DNA of 64,000 bases from Brevundimonas bullata (GTDB lineage: Bacteria > Pseudomonadota > Alphaproteobacteria > Caulobacterales > Caulobacteraceae), in NCBI RefSeq assembly GCF_014207965.1, contig NZ_JACHLM010000008.1, positions 1 to 64,000 on the forward strand, given 5' to 3'. Shown in pieces: positions 1 through 10,460 of the stretch. A model generated the notes under the pieces. The model did no database searches and was not told where the DNA came from. It worked only from the letters and a program-made list of their open reading frames with translations. The translations under genes were made by a program, and so were the position numbers. How positions within the stretch are numbered: the stretch's first letter is position 1; every line of letters begins with the position of its first letter.

Positions 1-94
1 CCTTCAGGTGCGCCGGCCAGTGCGGCGTGAACGCCCCCGGAGGCTCAATCACGTGATCGTCCACGCTCACAAGGATCAGGTCATCGACAGTCAT
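1..94 (-). CDS. Amidohydrolase family protein, N-terminal fragment (cut by window edge)
   Basis: Only the first 31 codons lie in the window. The reading starts at an ATG at 94 and is preceded by a strong GGAGGAG ribosome binding site. It reads MTVDDLILVSVDDHVIEPP and on, the usual opening of TIM-barrel metal-dependent hydrolases of the amidohydrolase_2 (ACMSD-like) family, where the DxH pair near the N terminus supplies metal ligands. Two further members of this superfamily lie at 24209 and 25425. It sits downstream of the IclR gene on the same strand, separated by a 263-base gap that carries a copy of the shared palindromic operator motif. The specific reaction cannot be told from this fragment. 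Confidence 0.75.
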   Translation of the reverse strand, partial: MTVDDLILVSVDDHVIEPPGAFTPHWPAHLK

Positions 95-164
95 GCGCAC
101 TCCTCCGCGTTTTCGACGCTGCCGGCCGCTCCGGGAGAGCCCGACCGCCAGCGACGCTATTTTC

Positions 165-188
165 AGAATAGCATTCTATATGAAGAAC
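165..188. promoter_or_regulatory. Operator-like composite palindrome upstream of the amidohydrolase
   Basis: AGAAT-AGC-ATTCT (165-177) is a perfect inverted repeat. It overlaps ATTCTATATGAAGAAC (173-188), which fits the A-TTC-N8-GAA-C pattern found at other promoters in this window. It lies 71 bases ahead of the amidohydrolase start at 94. The rest of the 95-357 intergenic stretch holds no gene that I can see. Binding is inferred. Confidence 0.5.
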
Positions 189-357
189 AATCTTCACGTC
201 CACGCCTGATTGCGCCTGACCTGGCCGCGGCGCGATCGGACCACTGGAGATGGCGGCGCAACAGCGGGCGCCCCTGCCCTGCCCGGAGCGTGCAAGCTTG
301 TGACTCCCAGGATGGAAGGGCTTCCTCAGGCGATCCGGTTGCGATCGGCGAAGAGGA

Positions 358-1191
358 TCAGGTCAGAGCGCGCGTCAAACGGTGCGACACGTCCCGCAGG
401 GCTTCGCCGATCTCGCCGAGGGCGGCGTCTTCATACTGTTCGGAGAGCATGACCCCGACGATGGTGAAGGTCACCTCGCCCGCGCGGTCGAACACGGGCG
501 CGGCCACGGTCTGGACCCCGCGCGTGAAATAGCCGCGATCGACCGCCCACCCCCGCGCCTGGGCCGCTTCGACCTGCGCCCAGTATTCCTCGAACGTCAG
601 CGGCGCCTGCCAGCGCAGCGACTTGAACGACGCCTTCAGCGCCTTGAGGGTCCAGCCGAGATAGGGCGCCATGGCGCGTCCGGTAGCGGCCATCAGGATG
701 GGCAGGCGCTGCCCCTCAGCCATTTCAATGCGCACGTCCGCAGGGCTGGCGACGCTCTTCACCAGGACGATCTTGTCAACGCCCAGCCGCTTCCACAGCG
801 TCACCGTGATGTTGAAGCGCGCGGCGATCTCCGCCATGAGCGGCGCGGCGGCCGCGACCCTCTGGCCTTCGGTCAGAAGCTCGCCGACCAGGGCGGTGAG
901 GCCCATGCCGACCGTATAGGTCTTGGCCACGGGATCGAATTCGACGATCTCCTCGACCACGAGGGTGCGAAGAATATTGAAACAGGTGCTGGCGTTGATG
1001 CCGAGCGCGCGCGAGATGGTGACGGAGCGGGTCGGCCCGCCAGCCTCCACCAGATACTTCAGAATCCGGATGGCGTTCGAGACGGGCTTGACCAGCACCA
1101 TGCGCTCGTTCGCATCCGCAGCCTCCCCCGTCAGGTTCGTCTCGACCTCGTCGTCAGCGTCCAACGCCCTTGCTGTTGTCGATTCCGCCAT
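358..1191 (-). CDS. IclR family transcriptional regulator
   Basis: This 277-residue protein has the IclR architecture. An N-terminal winged helix-turn-helix spans about residues 38-98 and includes ALGINASTCFNILRTL. The effector-binding domain follows to the C terminus. The N-terminal tail of about 35 residues is acidic and longer than usual. IclR proteins bind palindromic operators as dimers or tetramers and often control aromatic or terpenoid catabolism; DitR of the abietane cluster is of this family. The gene is divergent from a thioesterase, and the gap between them has a perfect 8-bp inverted repeat at 1288-1309, which suggests self-regulation. Because similar palindromes recur across the window, this protein is the leading candidate for their regulator, though that is inference. 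Confidence 0.9.
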   Translation of the reverse strand: MAESTTARALDADDEVETNLTGEAADANERMVLVKPVSNAIRILKYLVEAGGPTRSVTISRALGINASTCFNILRTLVVEEIVEFDPVAKTYTVGMGLTALVGELLTEGQRVAAAAPLMAEIAARFNITVTLWKRLGVDKIVLVKSVASPADVRIEMAEGQRLPILMAATGRAMAPYLGWTLKALKASFKSLRWQAPLTFEEYWAQVEAAQARGWAVDRGYFTRGVQTVAAPVFDRAGEVTFTIVGVMLSEQYEDAALGEIGEALRDVSHRLTRALT

Positions 1192-1287
1192 AGTCTCTCC
1201 TGAAAGCCCTCATGCACGCTGAAGAGCGTCGTCACCCGACCCGCGCCGCGTCGAAACGACGAGAATCCACCAACCCTTCCTTGCCAC

Positions 1288-1309
1288 ATTCTTCTAGTGA
1301 CAGAAGAAT
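1288..1309. promoter_or_regulatory. Perfect 8-bp inverted repeat between the IclR and thioesterase genes
   Basis: ATTCTTCT (1288-1295) and AGAAGAAT (1302-1309) are perfect inverted arms around a 6-base spacer. The inner 16 bases (1291-1306) fit the TTC-N8-GAA pattern. It sits 96 bases from the IclR start and 46 from the thioesterase start, so one site could control both directions. Confidence 0.6.
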
Positions 1310-1355
1310 AGTCTCAATAGAGTAAACTCAATCAAAGCTTGCGCTGGACCCCCTG

Positions 1356-1808
1356 ATGACCGCTGACCTCGTTTCGCCCTGCCGCGGCTGCCAGATGAGC
1401 CGGACGCCCTGCCGCTTCGGCGCGGACGACTTCGTCGCCCTGAGCGAAACCGCCGCGCGCGTCCGCCTCGCCTGTCCCGCCGCCTTCGAAGGCGGTCCGC
1501 GCGTGGCGCATGGCGGATGGACGGCCGCCGTGTTCGACGACGTCCTGGGCCGCTTCCTGGTTCATACGGGCGTCAAGTCGGTCACGGCCACCCTCACCGT
1601 GGATTACCTGTTGCCCGTGCCCGTCGAACAGCCGCTCGAGATCCACCTGGAAATCGCCGCGCGGGAAGGACGCCGCAACCATCTGACCGGCGTCCTGCGC
1701 CTGCAGGGAAGCGACCGCGACCTGGCCGTCGCGCGGGGCGTCTGGGTGGAGCTTCGTCCGGGCCATTTCGAACGCCATCAGGCGCGCATGGCCGAACTCG
1801 GGACCTAG
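1356..1808 (+). CDS. PaaI-like hotdog-fold acyl-CoA thioesterase
   Basis: A 150-residue protein with the single hotdog fold of the PaaI/YbgC-like thioesterases. It has the family signature HGGWTAAVFDDVLG at about residues 50-63, in which the HGG turn and the following acidic residue form the active site on the central helix. These enzymes hydrolyse acyl- or aryl-CoA thioesters and often rescue free CoA during catabolism. The N terminus carries four cysteines (CRGCQMSRTPC at about 9-19), unusual for the fold and possibly a metal site. No strong ribosome binding site precedes the ATG. The gene is convergent with mccA and divergent from the IclR gene. Confidence 0.8.
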   Translation: MTADLVSPCRGCQMSRTPCRFGADDFVALSETAARVRLACPAAFEGGPRVAHGGWTAAVFDDVLGRFLVHTGVKSVTATLTVDYLLPVPVEQPLEIHLEIAAREGRRNHLTGVLRLQGSDRDLAVARGVWVELRPGHFERHQARMAELGT

Positions 1809-1866
1809 AGAAGCGCCCGCCGCTCCGTGCGGCCCGAGCCACGAGGGCGGGATTGAAGGCGAGGGA

Positions 1867-3735
1867 TCAATCCGGATCCGCCTCGATGCGCACCAGGACG
1901 ACGCCCTCGGCGACCTGCTCGCCGGCGACGGCCGCCAGGTCGACCACCCGCCCGTCGAAGGGCGCCGCCATGCCATGTTCCATCTTCATGGCTTCCAGGG
2001 TCAGGAGCTTCTGACCGCGGCTGACCCTCTGGCCCGCCTCGACCTCGATCGCAATGACCTTGCCCGGCATCGGGCTGAGGACGACCCCGTCCGAGAGGCG
2101 CTCGCTCTCCCCCCTGGCCTCGACACGGCCCGGTCCGAACGGCCAGGCCTCGCCGTGAATGAAGAGAATCTCGCGCCCCCCAACCGTTGCAACCCGTCCC
2201 TGCAAAGTCCGCGCCGCCTCGATCCGATAGGCCTGCCCCGCGATGGAGACAGAAACCAGGCCCTGGGCGGGAGCATTGGCTCGAAAACCGGCCAGGTCCG
2301 TCCAGGCCCCGCCGTCGGGCCTGGGGATCAGGGCCGCCGCCGCCGCGGCCTGGACCGCGATCGAAGGCTCGACGCCGGGGACAAGGGCGTCGACGCCGCG
2401 CTCGATAAAGCCGGTGTCCACGCGTCCGGCGACGAAGCCTTCGTCGGCGGCGGCGCGCGCCAGGAAGGCCGCATTGGTGCGGACGGGCCAGACCTCCACG
2501 CGTCCGGCCGCCTCGGCCAGCTTGACGGCGGCGGCCTGTCGCGTCGGGGCGTGGACGATCAGCTTGGCTATCATGGGATCATAGAAGGCCGTGACCTCGT
2601 CGCCTTCCTGGACGCCGGTGTCGACCCGCACCCCTTCGGGCAGGCGCAGGCGGTCCAGGCGGCCGATCGAAGGCAGGAAGCCGGCGCTCGGGTTTTCCGC
2701 ATAGAGCCGCGCCTCCATGGCCCAGCCGTCGATAGCCAGCTCCTCCTGTCGCTTCGGCAAGACTTCGCCGGCGGCCACGCGCAACTGCCACTCCACCAGG
2801 TCCTGGCCGGTGATCGCTTCGGTGACCGGATGCTCGACCTGAAGCCGGGTGTTCATCTCCATGAACCAGATGCGGTCGGCCCTCAGGCCCTCGGACGCAT
2901 CGGCGATGAACTCGATGGTGCCGGCCCCCACATAGCCCACGGCCTGGGCCGCCTTCACGGCCGCCGCACAGACCGCCTCGCGCACCTCGGGCGTCATGCC
3001 GGGCGCCGGCGCCTCCTCGATCACCTTCTGGTGCCGCCTCTGCAGCGAACAGTCGCGCTCGAACAGATGCACGACGTTCCCGTGGAGGTCGCCGAAGACC
3101 TGCACCTCTATATGGCGGGGCGACAGGATGTATTTCTCGATCAGGACGCGATCGTCGCCGAAAGCGGCCGCGGCCTCGCGCCGGCAGGACTGCAACCCGT
3201 CCAGGAAGTCTTCGGCGGCGTCGACCCGGCGCATGCCCTTGCCGCCGCCACCGGCCACCGCCTTGATCAGGACAGGATAGCCAATGGCGTCCGCCTCGGC
3301 CCTGAGCCGTTCGGGCCCCTGGTCCTCTCCCATGTAGCCAGGCGTGACGGGAACCCCAGCGGCGATCATCAAGGCCTTGGCGGCGTCCTTCAGACCCATG
3401 GCGCGGATGGCGGACGGCGGAGCCCCGACCCAGACCAGGCCGGCGGCGATCACGGCCTCGGCGAAGTCGGCGTTCTCGGACAGGAAACCGTAGCCGGGGT
3501 GAACGGCCTCCGCCCCAGTCGCCTTGGCCGCCGCCAGCACCTTGCCCGCATCCAGATAGGATTCGCGCGCCGCCGCCGGGCCGATCAACACCGCCTCGTC
3601 CGCCTCGCGCACGTGCAGGGCGTTCGCGTCAGCCTCGGAATAGACGGCTATCGTGCGCAAGCCCATGCGGTGGGCGGTGCGGAAGACGCGGCAGGCGATT
3701 TCGCCTCGATTGGCGACCAGAAGGGATTTGAACAT
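1867..3735 (-). CDS. mccA: Methylcrotonoyl-CoA carboxylase, alpha (biotin) subunit
   Basis: The ATG at 3735 begins [17 protein letters not shown], the canonical start of biotin carboxylases. A longer open frame to 3867 is a shadow extension. The 622-residue protein has the biotin carboxylase N-domain, the ATP-grasp glycine loop AGGGGKGMRR at about 161-170, the ERDCSLQRRHQKV signature, and a C-terminal biotinyl domain with the EAMKM motif (acceptor Lys near 584). It carboxylates biotin for the MccB carboxyltransferase in leucine catabolism. The start overlaps the stop of the 81-codon gene upstream by one base, implying translational coupling. The context (ivd and mccB in the same operon) favours methylcrotonoyl-CoA over propionyl-CoA carboxylase. 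Confidence 0.92.
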   Translation of the reverse strand: MFKSLLVANRGEIACRVFRTAHRMGLRTIAVYSEADANALHVREADEAVLIGPAAARESYLDAGKVLAAAKATGAEAVHPGYGFLSENADFAEAVIAAGLVWVGAPPSAIRAMGLKDAAKALMIAAGVPVTPGYMGEDQGPERLRAEADAIGYPVLIKAVAGGGGKGMRRVDAAEDFLDGLQSCRREAAAAFGDDRVLIEKYILSPRHIEVQVFGDLHGNVVHLFERDCSLQRRHQKVIEEAPAPGMTPEVREAVCAAAVKAAQAVGYVGAGTIEFIADASEGLRADRIWFMEMNTRLQVEHPVTEAITGQDLVEWQLRVAAGEVLPKRQEELAIDGWAMEARLYAENPSAGFLPSIGRLDRLRLPEGVRVDTGVQEGDEVTAFYDPMIAKLIVHAPTRQAAAVKLAEAAGRVEVWPVRTNAAFLARAAADEGFVAGRVDTGFIERGVDALVPGVEPSIAVQAAAAAALIPRPDGGAWTDLAGFRANAPAQGLVSVSIAGQAYRIEAARTLQGRVATVGGREILFIHGEAWPFGPGRVEARGESERLSDGVVLSPMPGKVIAIEVEAGQRVSRGQKLLTLEAMKMEHGMAAPFDGRVVDLAAVAGEQVAEGVVLVRIEADPD

Positions 3736-3976
3736 CAGAACCTCAATCCCGCTGCGGGAGCGGCGTGCGACGCCGCCCCGGCCCGGCGGTGCGTTTCGCC
3801 CACATAGTCGGCCATGGCCTCGTCCAGACGCTCGAGCAGGGAATCCCAACCCGGTCCCGGGCCGCACCGGGCCATGGCCTGATTGGTGTCCGCGATCAGC
3901 TTGCCCAGATGACGACGCGCCAGCTCGAGCTCCTCATCCGCCAGTCCAGCCAGGCTTTCCAACGACATCCTCTCCG

Positions 3977-3980
<4 letters not shown>
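3735..3980 (-). CDS. Conserved-looking small protein between mccB and mccA
   Basis: An 81-residue open frame occupies the gap between mccB and mccA on the same strand. It begins at a GTG overlapping the mccB stop, or at an ATG at 3968, and ends sharing one base with the mccA start. The perfect fit into the operon and its coupling at both ends support a real gene. The first 60 residues look like a helical acidic/basic segment ([20 protein letters not shown]). The tail is alanine-rich and low in complexity. I recognise no domain; it could be an assembly or regulatory factor for the carboxylase, but that is only a guess from position. Confidence 0.6.
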
Positions 3981-5571
<1,591 letters not shown>

Positions 5572-5575
<4 letters not shown>

Positions 5576-6741
5576 GAGCCCAGCAGCTCGCGTCCGATCA
5601 GGAAGCGGCGGATTTCATTGGTGCCGGCGCCGATGTCGTAGAGCTTGGCGTCGCGGACCAGACGCTCGACCGGCCATTCCCTGGTGTAGCCGGCCCCGCC
5701 CAGGGCCTGAACGGCCTCCAGCGACACCTTCACCGCGTTTTCCGAGGCCAGCAGGATCGCTCCGGCAGCATCGTAGCGGGTGGTCTTGCCCTGATCGCAG
5801 GCGCGAGCCACGGCGTAGACATAGGCGCGGGCGCTGTTCAGGGCGACGTACATGTCGGCGACCTTGGCCTGCATCAGCTGGAAGCTGCCGATGGGCTTGC
5901 CGAACTGCTTGCGCTCGCGGACGTAGGGCAGGACCACGTCCAGCGCCGCCTGCATGATGCCCAGCGGCCCGCCCGACAGGACAGCGCGCTCATAGTCCAG
6001 ACCGCTCATCAGCACGCCGGCGCCGCCGCCGACGGGGCCCATGACGTTCTCTTCGGGGATTTCGCAGTCTTCGAACACCAGCTCGGCGGTGTCGGAGCCG
6101 CGCATACCCATCTTGTCCAGCTTCTTGGAGACCGAGAAGCCCTTCATGCCGCGCTCGACGATGAAGGCGGTGCAGCCCTTGGAGCCGGCCTCCGGGTCGG
6201 ACTTGGCGTAGACGACAAGCGTGTCAGCCGAGGGGGCATTGGTGATCCAGAACTTGGTGCCGTTCAGGACGTAGCGGTCGCCCTTCTTGTCGGCGCGGGT
6301 GCGCATCGACATGACGTCAGAGCCCGAACCGGCCTCTGACATGGCCAGGGAGCCGACGTGCTCGCCGCTGATCAACTTGGGCAGGTATTTCTGCTTCTGC
6401 TCGGGCGTGCCCCAGCGACGGATCTGGTTGACGCAAAGGTTGGAGTGGGCGCCGTAGCTGAGGCCGATCGAGGCCGAGGCGCGCGACACTTCTTCCATCG
6501 CCACGACGTGTTCGAGGTAGCCCAGCCCTAAGCCGCCGAACTCTTCTTCGACGGTGATGCCGTGCAGGCCCAGCTCGCCCATCTCGGGCCACAGCTCGCG
6601 CTTGAACTCGTTCTTCTCGTCGATCTCGGCGGCGAGCGGCGCCAGCCGGTCGGCGGCCCAGCGCGCGGTGGTTTCACGAATGGCGTCGGCGTTCTCGCCG
6701 AGGCCGAATTCCATGGATTGGGGCGCGAAGGGAATACTCAT
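5572..6741 (-). CDS. ivd: Isovaleryl-CoA dehydrogenase
   Basis: A 389-residue acyl-CoA dehydrogenase. The motif [15 protein letters not shown] (93-107) is diagnostic for isovaleryl-CoA dehydrogenases, and the catalytic Glu is at 251 ([15 protein letters not shown]), the position used by this subfamily rather than the medium-chain one. The FAD-binding signature [12 protein letters not shown] (132-143) and the C-terminal [19 protein letters not shown] are intact. It oxidises isovaleryl-CoA to 3-methylcrotonyl-CoA, the substrate of the neighbouring carboxylase, passing electrons to ETF. It lies 16 bases after lpd and overlaps mccB by four bases. Confidence 0.96.
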
Positions 6742-6757
6742 GAAGCGTGCTCGGACA

Positions 6758-8161
6758 TCAGATGTGAAGGGCGTGGCCGAGCGCCTTCAGGGCGCTCTCG
6801 TGGACGGCCTCGCCCAGGGTGGGATGGACATGGATGACGCCGGCGACGTCCTCGAGCACAGCCCCCATCTCCATCAGGGTTGAAAACTCTCCGGCCAGTT
6901 CCGAGACATGGCGGCCGACGGCCTGAAGCCCCAGGATCCTGTGATCGGACTTGCGCGCCAGGACCCGCACGAAGCCGCCGTCGTCGCCCGCCTCCATCGA
7001 CAGGGCCCGGCCATTGGCCTGAAAGGGGAACTGACCGACGATGGTCTCGACGCCCTCGGGCGCCTGATCGGGCGTCAGGCCGACGCTGACGATCTCGGGT
7101 TCGGTGAAACAGACGGCGGCGATGGCGACCGGATCGAACCGGCGCCTGTGACCGGCGATGAGTTCGGCGACCATCTCGCCCTGGGCCGACGCCTTGTGGG
7201 CCAGCATGGGCTCGCCCACGAGATCGCCGATGGCCCAGACCCCGGTCGTCGACGTCGCGCAGCGGTCGTCGACCTTCACGAACCGGCCTTCCACGGCCAG
7301 CCCCATCTGCTCCAGCCCCCAACCTTTCGTCAGCGGCTGGCGGCCCACGGTGACCAGGATGCGGTCGGCCGGGACCAGGAGCGGTTCAGTTCCGTCGGCC
7401 GTCTGGATCAGCAGCCCCGCATCATCCTGTCCTAAGGCCTTGGCGCCGAGGTGAACGGCGACGCCGTGCTTGGTCAACCATCGCGACACCGGCTCGGTCA
7501 GCCGCCTGTCGTACAATGGAAGGATGCGATCCTGCGCCTCGACGATGGTCACCTTCGACCCCAGCTTGGCGAAGGCGATCCCCAGCTCCAGCCCGATATA
7601 GCCGCCGCCGACCACCGCAAGGGCCGTCGGAACCTCCGTCAGGGAAAGGGCGTCGGTCGAGGAAATCACCCGGCCGCCGAAAGGCAGGAAGGGCAGCTCC
7701 ACCGGGGTCGATCCCGTCGCCAGGACGACGTGTTCAGCCTGGATCACGACGCCGCCGCCGGTGGTCTCTACCGTGCAGGTCTTGGCGTCGGAAAAGCTCG
7801 CCCATCCCGTGACGACCCTCACCTTGGCCTTGCGCAGAAGCCCGCTCACGCCGCCGCTCAGCCGATCGACGACACCGTCTTTCCAGCCCATGGTCTCGTC
7901 GAAGCGCAGACTCGGCGGCTGGCTCAATCGGATGCCGAACCGCCCCGCCTCCCCCGACGCCGCCACGGCTTCCTCATAGAGGCCGGCGGCGTGGATCAGG
8001 GCCTTGGACGGAATGCAGCCGCGCGTCAGGCAGGTGCCGCCCAGACGCCCGGTCTCGACCAGAACCGTGTCGAGCCCCAGCTGTCCGGCGCGAATGGCGG
8101 CCACATAGCCGCCCGGTCCCCCGCCAACGACGAGGACCTTGGGTCTGAGGGTCTCGGTCAT
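6758..8161 (-). CDS. lpdV: Dihydrolipoyl dehydrogenase (E3) of the branched-chain 2-oxoacid dehydrogenase complex
   Basis: This 467-residue flavoprotein disulfide reductase has an N-terminal FAD motif ([19 protein letters not shown]), the redox-active pair C44/C49 in [15 protein letters not shown], a central NAD site ([13 protein letters not shown]) and the C-terminal interface motif [15 protein letters not shown] with the catalytic His-Glu pair. It reoxidises the lipoyl arm of E2 using NAD+. It follows the E2 gene by four bases, so it is a dedicated E3 (LpdV type) for the Bkd complex, not the general cellular enzyme. Confidence 0.94.
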   Translation of the reverse strand: MTETLRPKVLVVGGGPGGYVAAIRAGQLGLDTVLVETGRLGGTCLTRGCIPSKALIHAAGLYEEAVAASGEAGRFGIRLSQPPSLRFDETMGWKDGVVDRLSGGVSGLLRKAKVRVVTGWASFSDAKTCTVETTGGGVVIQAEHVVLATGSTPVELPFLPFGGRVISSTDALSLTEVPTALAVVGGGYIGLELGIAFAKLGSKVTIVEAQDRILPLYDRRLTEPVSRWLTKHGVAVHLGAKALGQDDAGLLIQTADGTEPLLVPADRILVTVGRQPLTKGWGLEQMGLAVEGRFVKVDDRCATSTTGVWAIGDLVGEPMLAHKASAQGEMVAELIAGHRRRFDPVAIAAVCFTEPEIVSVGLTPDQAPEGVETIVGQFPFQANGRALSMEAGDDGGFVRVLARKSDHRILGLQAVGRHVSELAGEFSTLMEMGAVLEDVAGVIHVHPTLGEAVHESALKALGHALHI

Positions 8162-8165
8162 CGCA

Positions 8166-9440
8166 TCAGTCCATGAAGATCAGGGCGGGGTGTTCGAGCA
8201 GGCGTTTGACCCGCTGTACGAACAGGGCGCCGTCGTAGCCGTCGACAATCCGGTGATCGAAGGCGGAGGACAGGTTCATCATCTTGCGCACCGTGACGAA
8301 GGACCCCTGCACCATCGGCCTATCCACCAGCTTGTTGGGATTGAGGATGGCCACCTCGGGATGATTGATCACCGGCGAGGATGAGATCCCGCCGAGCGGT
8401 CCCATGCTGGTCAGGGTGATGGTCGAGCCGGACAGTTCCTCGCGCGCGGCTGTTCCGTCGCGCACGGCCTTGGCCAGCCGCGCGACCTCGCGGGCGCAGT
8501 CCCAGAGGTCGCGCGCCTCGGCGTGACGCACGACCGGCACGATCAGCCCGTTGGGCGTCTGCGTGGCGATGCCGATGTGCACGCCTTCGTGGGCGTGCAG
8601 CACCCCCGCGTCGTCGTCATAGCGGGCGTTGATCTGCGGGTAGTCCGGCAAGGCCTTGACCATGGCGCGCATGATGAAGGGCAGCAGGGTCAGCTTGGGC
8701 TGATCTTCGGTCCGGTGCTGGTTGAGGTCGAGACGCAGGGCCTCCAGCTCGGTCAGGTCGCACTCCTCGACATAGTTGATGTGCGGGATGCGGCGCTTGG
8801 CCTCCTGCATCTTCTCTGCGATCTTGCGCCTCAGGCCGACGATACGGGTGTCGTTCACTCCGGTGCGAGCGACCAGGGACGAGCGGGCGCCGCCCTCGCC
8901 GTCCGCCACCAGATAGGCCTCGAGGTCGTCGGGCGTGATCCGGCCCGCCGGCCCGGTGCCGGGGACCTGGATCAGGGACACGCCGAGATCCAGGGCGCGC
9001 CGCCGGGTCGAGGGCGAAGCCAGCGGCGCCTCCCCGGCAGAACGACCCGATGAAGCGCTGCGACGCAAGGCGCCGGACGGCGCGTCCGTCCTTTCCGCAA
9101 GGGCCGGCGCAGGGGCCGGGACCGGGGCTGGCGACGAGGCGGCGTCGATCGTCGCTTCAGGCGGAACAGGCGCCGCAGCGGCAGGCGCTTCCACGCCCGC
9201 TTCGCTCTCGAATTCGACCAGGACGGCGCCGACGGGCAGCATGCCGCCCACCTCGCCGTGGACGGCGACGACCACGCCCGCGACCGGCGAGCTGATCTCG
9301 ACCGTCGCCTTGTCGGTCATGACCTCGGCCAGGTTCTGGTCTTCCTCGACAACGTCGCCGACCTTGACCAGCCAGGCGACGATCTCGGCCTCAGCGACGC
9401 CTTCGCCGACATCGGGCAATCGGAACAGATAACGCCCCAT
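8166..9440 (-). CDS. bkdB: Lipoamide acyltransferase (E2) of the branched-chain 2-oxoacid dehydrogenase complex
   Basis: A 424-residue E2 with one N-terminal lipoyl domain (lipoyl Lys44 in VMTDKATVEIS), an alanine/proline-rich linker at about 85-140, a peripheral subunit-binding domain (RRRALDLGVSLIQVPGTGP, about 145-165) and a C-terminal catalytic domain with His396 and Asp400 in DHRIVDGYDG. It transfers the branched acyl group from E1 to CoA. Spacing of three or four bases to its neighbours puts it in the bkd operon. The domain layout, with one lipoyl domain, agrees with bacterial Bkd E2. Confidence 0.93.
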   Translation of the reverse strand: MGRYLFRLPDVGEGVAEAEIVAWLVKVGDVVEEDQNLAEVMTDKATVEISSPVAGVVVAVHGEVGGMLPVGAVLVEFESEAGVEAPAAAAPVPPEATIDAASSPAPVPAPAPALAERTDAPSGALRRSASSGRSAGEAPLASPSTRRRALDLGVSLIQVPGTGPAGRITPDDLEAYLVADGEGGARSSLVARTGVNDTRIVGLRRKIAEKMQEAKRRIPHINYVEECDLTELEALRLDLNQHRTEDQPKLTLLPFIMRAMVKALPDYPQINARYDDDAGVLHAHEGVHIGIATQTPNGLIVPVVRHAEARDLWDCAREVARLAKAVRDGTAAREELSGSTITLTSMGPLGGISSSPVINHPEVAILNPNKLVDRPMVQGSFVTVRKMMNLSSAFDHRIVDGYDGALFVQRVKRLLEHPALIFMD

Positions 9441-9443
9441 GGC

Positions 9444-10457
9444 CTAGTCCTCCATCGTGCGCTTGAGGGCCGCCGCAAGCCGGGCGGGACCGGGGAAATA
9501 ATCCCACTCGAAGGCGTGCGGATAAGGCGTGTCCCAGCCGGCGACCCGCTGGACGGCGCTCTTCAGGTGATAGAAGCAGCGCTCCTGGACCAGGGCGGAA
9601 AGCTCGCCGCCGAAGCCGCCGAACCGCGACGCCTCATGCAGGATGACGCATCGTCCGGTCTTCTTGACCGAGGCGACGATGGCGTCGACGTCCAGAGGCA
9701 CGATGGAGCGAAGATCGATCAGTTCGGCGTCCACGCCGCTGTCCTCGATCCCCGCCAGGGCGACATGGACCATGGTGCCATAGGCCAGCACGGTCGCCTC
9801 GGTCCCCTCGCGCACGATGGCGGCCTTACCGAGCGGCACGGTGTAGCGACCGGCCGGCACCTCGGCCATGGGATCGCCCGCCCAGGTCTTGAGCGCCTGT
9901 TCGTGACGCCCGTCGAAGGGACCGTTGTAGAGGCGCTTGGGCTCCAGGAAGATGACCGGATCGTCGTCCTCGATCGAAGCGATCAGCAGGCCCTTGGCGT
10001 CATAGGGATTGGACGGGATGACCGTCTTCAGCCCGGTGATGTGGGCGAAGATGGCTTCGGGGCTCTGGCTGTGCGTCTGGCCGCCGAAGATGCCGCCGCC
10101 ATAGGGCGAGCGCACCGTGATCGGGGCCCAAAACTCGCCGTTGGAGCGATAGCGCAGGCGCGCCGCCTCCGACACCAACTGGTCGAAGGCCGGCAGAATA
10201 TAGTCGGCGAACTGGATTTCAGGGATGGGCCGCAGCCCGAAGGCCCCCATGCCGATGGCCGTGGCGACGATCCCGCCCTCGGAGATCGGCGCGTCGAAAC
10301 AGCGGGTCAGGCCGTGTTTCTTCTGCAGGCCGTCGGTGACGCGGAAGACGCCGCCGAAATAGCCAACGTCCTCGCCAAAGATCAGCGTGTTGGGATCCTC
10401 GGTCAGCATCACGTCGAGCGCCGAATTCAACGCCTGGATCATGTTCATCGTCGGCAT
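9444..10457 (-). CDS. bkdA2: 2-oxoisovalerate dehydrogenase E1, beta subunit
   Basis: This 337-residue protein is a full-length transketolase-like E1 beta. It contains GEDVGYFGGVFRVTDGLQKK (28-47), which covers the acidic residue that activates thiamine diphosphate, and the downstream signature RSPYGGGIFGGQTHSQSPEA. With BkdA1 it decarboxylates 2-oxo acids from Leu, Ile and Val and acylates the E2 lipoyl group. It lies three bases after bkdA1 and three before the E2 gene. Confidence 0.94.
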   Translation of the reverse strand: MPTMNMIQALNSALDVMLTEDPNTLIFGEDVGYFGGVFRVTDGLQKKHGLTRCFDAPISEGGIVATAIGMGAFGLRPIPEIQFADYILPAFDQLVSEAARLRYRSNGEFWAPITVRSPYGGGIFGGQTHSQSPEAIFAHITGLKTVIPSNPYDAKGLLIASIEDDDPVIFLEPKRLYNGPFDGRHEQALKTWAGDPMAEVPAGRYTVPLGKAAIVREGTEATVLAYGTMVHVALAGIEDSGVDAELIDLRSIVPLDVDAIVASVKKTGRCVILHEASRFGGFGGELSALVQERCFYHLKSAVQRVAGWDTPYPHAFEWDYFPGPARLAAALKRTMED

Positions 10458-10460
10458 GGT